Shown: positions 60,584-64,000 of the stretch, one piece after another
Position numbering within the stretch: the stretch's first letter is position 1
Layout of the letters: the number at the start of each line of letters is the position of its first letter
From: Isochrysis galbana
Lineage: Eukaryota > Haptophyta > Isochrysidales > Isochrysidaceae
DNA: 64,000 bases
Direction of reading: 5' to 3'
Assembly: GCA_018136815.1 (NCBI GenBank)
Contig: CM030932.1
Coordinates: 9,067,628 to 9,131,627 of the forward strand
Translations under genes and position numbers: made by a program
Notes under the pieces: generated by a model
What the model was told of the DNA's origin: nothing
Databases searched by the model: none
What the model saw: only the letters and a program-made list of their open reading frames with translations

Positions 60584-62756
60584 GGTCGTCGTGCGAGCAC
60601 GCCCCGCCCCCCCCCCCCCCCCCTCCCCCGTTCAGCCTCTTTCTCCCGCCACTTTTCTTTCGGCTGGCTCGGCCCCCGCCCTCTTCTGGGTAAATCGTGG
60701 GCGTTCTTTTTGTCGGAGTTTTCTAGTTGCTCTTGAAGAAAAATGAGTTGGCCTCGCTTCTGATCGAGTTGCAGGCTGCTGGTGGGATGATCAAACCAAC
60801 AGATGGGAAGAGAGAGCGCCTCGTACCCGCGTTCCATGATCATGCTGACAAACTGGGGTGTTGGGAGAACATGATTTGTGGTTTGTGCATTATGCATTAT
60901 GCATTGTGGGAGCCTCCGGCCGAAGCCCGAAGAGATGAAGAGATGGATGAGATTGGGCGCAAGCGCCAACGACGGACCGCATTGTCGAACTATGAGAGTG
61001 AGAGTGAGTGAGAGTGAGAGTGAGTCTGAGCACACATCTCCGCCTGAGGAGAGTAGCATTGTGGATGGGATCAGGGCTGTCTTTGCGGGTGCAACGGTGC
61101 AACTGGGCATGCATGCATGTAATAGTGTAATATAGTAACAGTTGGTCTACATCTCCCATACCCATATACGCGTCGGCGCGCCATTACTCGCCCAGCGCAG
61201 CTTCTGCTGTTGTGTGATCGCATGGGGTATAGGGGGCTGACGGGCTGACTACGGCTCACCATTGAGCATCCGGCTCCCTCATGTCCACCACCATGCCCAG
61301 AAGCCCAGTAGACTTACCATGTGCACTTGGATGGCCCCCTATAGTTGGGCTGTAAGTACTGGTATAAGTACTGATACATAAGTATTAGCTCCCCAGGAGC
61401 TGATATACTGATGTTAGTGCCTAGGCTGCTAGTTCAAAAATAAAACTGAAAACAAAACTCCGGAACGGGAACGAGCCCCCGCGAACAAACGCAGAGGCGC
61501 GCCCGCCCGCTCCATCTCTCTTGCTAGCTGCCCACCCCCTACTACCTTGGCCTCTTGGCCTCTTCACATGCACCTGCCAACTCGTGCTCTCTGTTTGTTT
61601 GCGCTGCCCTCCCCTTTGCGCGCGCGCCACGCGCTGCACGCGAACACCCCCCCAGTGAGTATAAGTATAATAATAGCGATACTAGAAGTTGTAATAGGGG
61701 TGTAAGCTGATATTAGTACTGATGTAAGTACTGATGTAAGTGTAAGCTCAAAACCACCGTAAGCTTACGGACTCACAGCCCAACTAGGGATGGCCCAATC
61801 TCCAATCTGACTCATTTATGAGGCATAGAGCCTGTGGAAGGACACCCCTACCAGGAATCGGAAACCCCCCCCCCCCTCGTTGGCTGTTCCGATGAGGGCA
61901 CGCGCACTCTCACAGGGCGTCGTAGATGATGGACCCCCACCCCCACGATCCACGATATTTTTGCACCTCTTGCCTACAATAAGCCATTCCCATGGTCCAT
62001 GGTGGGCCCAGATCAAGCTTTGGGGGGGGCTCTAGAAAAAATACCATTAGGGGAGGGGGAAGGACATGCCAGTAGAGGAATTGGAATTGGAATTGGCCGC
62101 CCACGGAGTACTAAGGCTATAGCATTGTGTCTCGGCAACTCCCCTAGCCTCAGCCGCCGGCAGGTGGCCCGCGGCCCGCGGTTGCGGTTCAAGCTATCAA
62201 GTACCAAGAGAAAAACTAAAAAAAAGAGTGGAAGCGCCGATTTCGGCGCTGCGGCAGTAAGGAGTCAAGAGCCATCTTTCACTCAGACCCCCAGCCACAC
62301 AGCCAGCCAGAACGCTCTTTTCTCCGGTCCACACGTGCCCTGCGCTATTCCATATTCCATACTCTAGAGCTATTGTTGTTCATTCTCCCTAAAAAATAGC
62401 CGGCGTTTACAAGATATTGTAGAGCTACTTCCCCGAAGAAATTCGCGGGCGTCGCCCAACCAGCGCGCCGCCCCCAAAAGAAGCCCCGCGCGGCCAATTT
62501 GGCGCGGCGCGGCTTCCCTCTCTCCCTCATTCTCCTTTCTTTTTCTCTCTACTTCCTTATCCCTGTCTGAGACTCTCTCCCCATCCGTCCCCCCCCCCCC
62601 CCCCCCCGCTCTCTTCTCTCTCCTCTCCTCTTTCTTCTCTCTCTTCCTGTGGCCGCCCGCGCTCCGACGCTCCCTCCCCCCGTCTTCCCCGCCGCCCCCC
62701 CCCCCCCTTCTCTCCCCTCCTCGCCCGCCCTCAACACCCAGCCCCATAGCCGCGCG
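60584..62756. other. 2.2-kb gap with simple repeats, no gene seen
   Basis: Poly-C at 60606-60624; GA/GT iterations (GAGAGTGAGAGTGAGTGAGA, 60993-61024); two patches of TAAGTACTGATGTAAGTACT-type iterations (61349-61390 and 61696-61750); CT-rich and poly-C DNA (62530-62710) just before the TRPM-like start. No supported gene. Confidence 0.5.
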
Positions 62757-64000
62757 ATGGAGACGGACGAGTCGTTGGGCGCCGTGTACCGGCCACTCGT
62801 CGCGCACAAGGCGTACAAGATCTCCGACCTCACGTCCTCTGCGTTCCAGGAGCTCGACAAGGAGGCTGCCGACCTCCAGCGCCAGAGAGCGGCGGCCATG
62901 CTCATCCAGCAGACCTTCCTGCACAAGGAAGCGGTGTTCCGCCTCTTTGGCCCGGCCATCCTGACGCGACGACGCGGCGCACCCTCTAACTTCGGTACCA
63001 TACACTTTCCTGAGGTCAACACCAGGGCCAAGTTTGTCGTCATCTCCAACCATACGTCCGAGGCAAAGCTCTCCAAGTTTGTCGACAAGTTCTGGAGGAT
63101 AGAGAAGCCCGAAGTCATCATCTCCGTGACCGGCTCGGCGCAGGACATTCAGCTTAATCCAATCCTGCAAAATGCCTTCGACAAGGGGCTCACCTCCGCT
63201 GCCGCATCCGCTGGCACGTGGATCATCACTGGTGGCACTGACACGGGTATGCTAGCTTTGCGAAGCCATGGCCATTGCAGCTGTGCTCAGCCATGGCCGG
63301 TGCAGCCGTGCTCAGCCATGGCCGGTGCGGCCGTGCTCAGCCGTGACCGGTGCAGCCGTGCTCAGCCGTGGCCGGTGCAGCCGTGCCCCGCCATGGCCGG
63401 TGCAGCCGTGCTCAGTCATGGCCGGTGCAGCCGTGCTCAGCCATGGCCGGTGCAGCCGTGCTCAGCCATGGCCAGTGCAGCCAGGCGCAGCCATGGCTAA
63501 CACCGCCATGTTGGGAACCTCCTCAGGTTGCACGCAGTGTTGCCCACTGCCGACTCCACACCCTCTCGCTGTAGGTGTGATGAAGCTGGTTGCATCCTCG
63601 TTGCGCCAGTCCGGGGTGCAAGTGCCTCTTATCGGCGTGACGCCTTATGGTGCCGTGGCCAATCGTCATCTGTTGGATGACGCGCAAGACACGCACATCA
63701 CGCTCCCTCACATCGCGCCGACGCCTGACGAGGCGTCTCTCAATTCGCACCATACGCACTTCATTCTCGTGGAGAGCAAGAACGAGATGAAAGCGGCGTG
63801 GGGTAATGAGATAAATACCCGGGTCGCGTTGGAAGGCTTCTATCTCAAGCGGCGCAACGTGCCGATGGTCCTCCTCGTCGTGCAGGGCGGGCCGGGCACG
63901 CTCTCGACCGTCCACGCTACTGCAGAGAAGAATTCTCCGATTGTGGTGGTGGCAGGCTCAGGTGGCGCAGCGTCGGCGATCAAGCACTTCATCGATAAGC
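62757..64000 (+). CDS. TRPM-type SLOG-domain protein, N-terminal part (3' partial)
   Basis: Exon 1 62757-63246, intron 63247-63574 (328 bp, phase 1), exon 2 63575 to beyond the window edge. The protein starts METDESLGAVYRPL and has an IQ-like helix (AAAMLIQQTFLHKEAVFRLF). It then has the LSDAT/SLOG region that forms the N-terminus of TRPM cation channels: PEVIISVTGSAQDIQLNPIL, TWIITGGTDTG|VMKLV, PLIGVTPYGAVANRHLL, HTHFILVESKNEM, RNVPMVLLVVQGGPGTLSTV and IVVVAGSGGAASAIKHFI. The order and spacing follow TRPM homology regions (nucleotide-sugar/NAD-metabolite-binding Rossmann-like fold). Whether the transmembrane channel follows lies outside the window. The intron carries a minisatellite. Confidence 0.85.
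63263..63500 (+). repeat. 25-bp minisatellite in the TRPM-like intron
   Basis: About nine and a half tandem copies of CCATGGCCGGTGCAGCCGTG followed by CTCAG. Nearly every unit ends in CTCAG, a possible splice acceptor. It is entirely within intron 63247-63574. Confidence 0.9.

Overview
The window looks like nuclear DNA of a GC-rich unicellular eukaryote, most probably a photosynthetic protist (haptophyte- or stramenopile-like alga; the sequence alone does not decide this). The reasons are GT-AG introns of about 60-330 bp inside coding frames, a eukaryotic assimilatory nitrate reductase (Mo-cofactor + cytochrome b5 + FAD/NAD domains in one chain), Shewanella-like protein phosphatases, an ankyrin/U-box protein, a membrane J-protein, a TRPM-type SLOG domain, and very dense Class I and Class II transposon debris.

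Layout. 1-468: end of an unknown membrane protein. 0.8-7 kb: LINE 3' fragment, then a Ty3/gypsy pol ORF (minus) whose C-terminus is fused in frame to a CENP-B/Tc5-type DNA-binding region. 7.6-9.6 kb: six-exon gene for an orphan Trp-rich (W-x-W) repeat protein. 10-14.7 kb: repeats, including a TIR transposon carrying an eight-copy ~202-bp tandem array. 15.0-15.5 kb: small cytochrome b5 gene. 16.1-18.8 kb: a second TIR transposon of the same family with a different interior, containing a small unrecognised gene. 19.0-22.5 kb: extreme poly-G/poly-C tracts and nitrate reductase. 23.8-25.7 kb: degenerate LINE-ORF1-like retroposon. 26.5-29.0 kb: ankyrin/U-box gene, then 1.9 kb of simple sequence. 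31.5-33 kb: LINE pseudogene. 33.0-36.9 kb: two-exon 'integrase repeat unit' gene (minus) and four-exon membrane J-protein gene (plus). 38-43.7 kb: two Shewanella-like phosphatase genes, divergently arranged around a retroposed insert. 44-51 kb: more retroposon copies, a plastid/ER-type small gene, and a third relative of the TIR family with its longest ORF remnant. 52.7-54.5 kb: IQ-motif protein. 57.4-60.6 kb: LALxLQ-repeat protein and a three-exon HAD phosphatase. 62.8-64 kb: start of a TRPM-like SLOG-domain gene with a minisatellite in its first intron.

There are no operons; genes are single units with long repeat-filled gaps. Functional themes are nitrate assimilation (nitrate reductase plus a nearby b5 protein resembling its heme domain), phosphatase signalling (paired SLP genes, HAD), ubiquitin/chaperone functions (U-box, J-domain, LALxLQ protein) and mobile DNA. 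Strongest candidates for something undescribed are the pol-to-CENP-B fusion, the W-x-W repeat protein built from symmetric phase-1 exons, and the TA-flanked TIR family with variable interiors. Exon joins were inferred by hand from splice sites and phase; no database search was possible.
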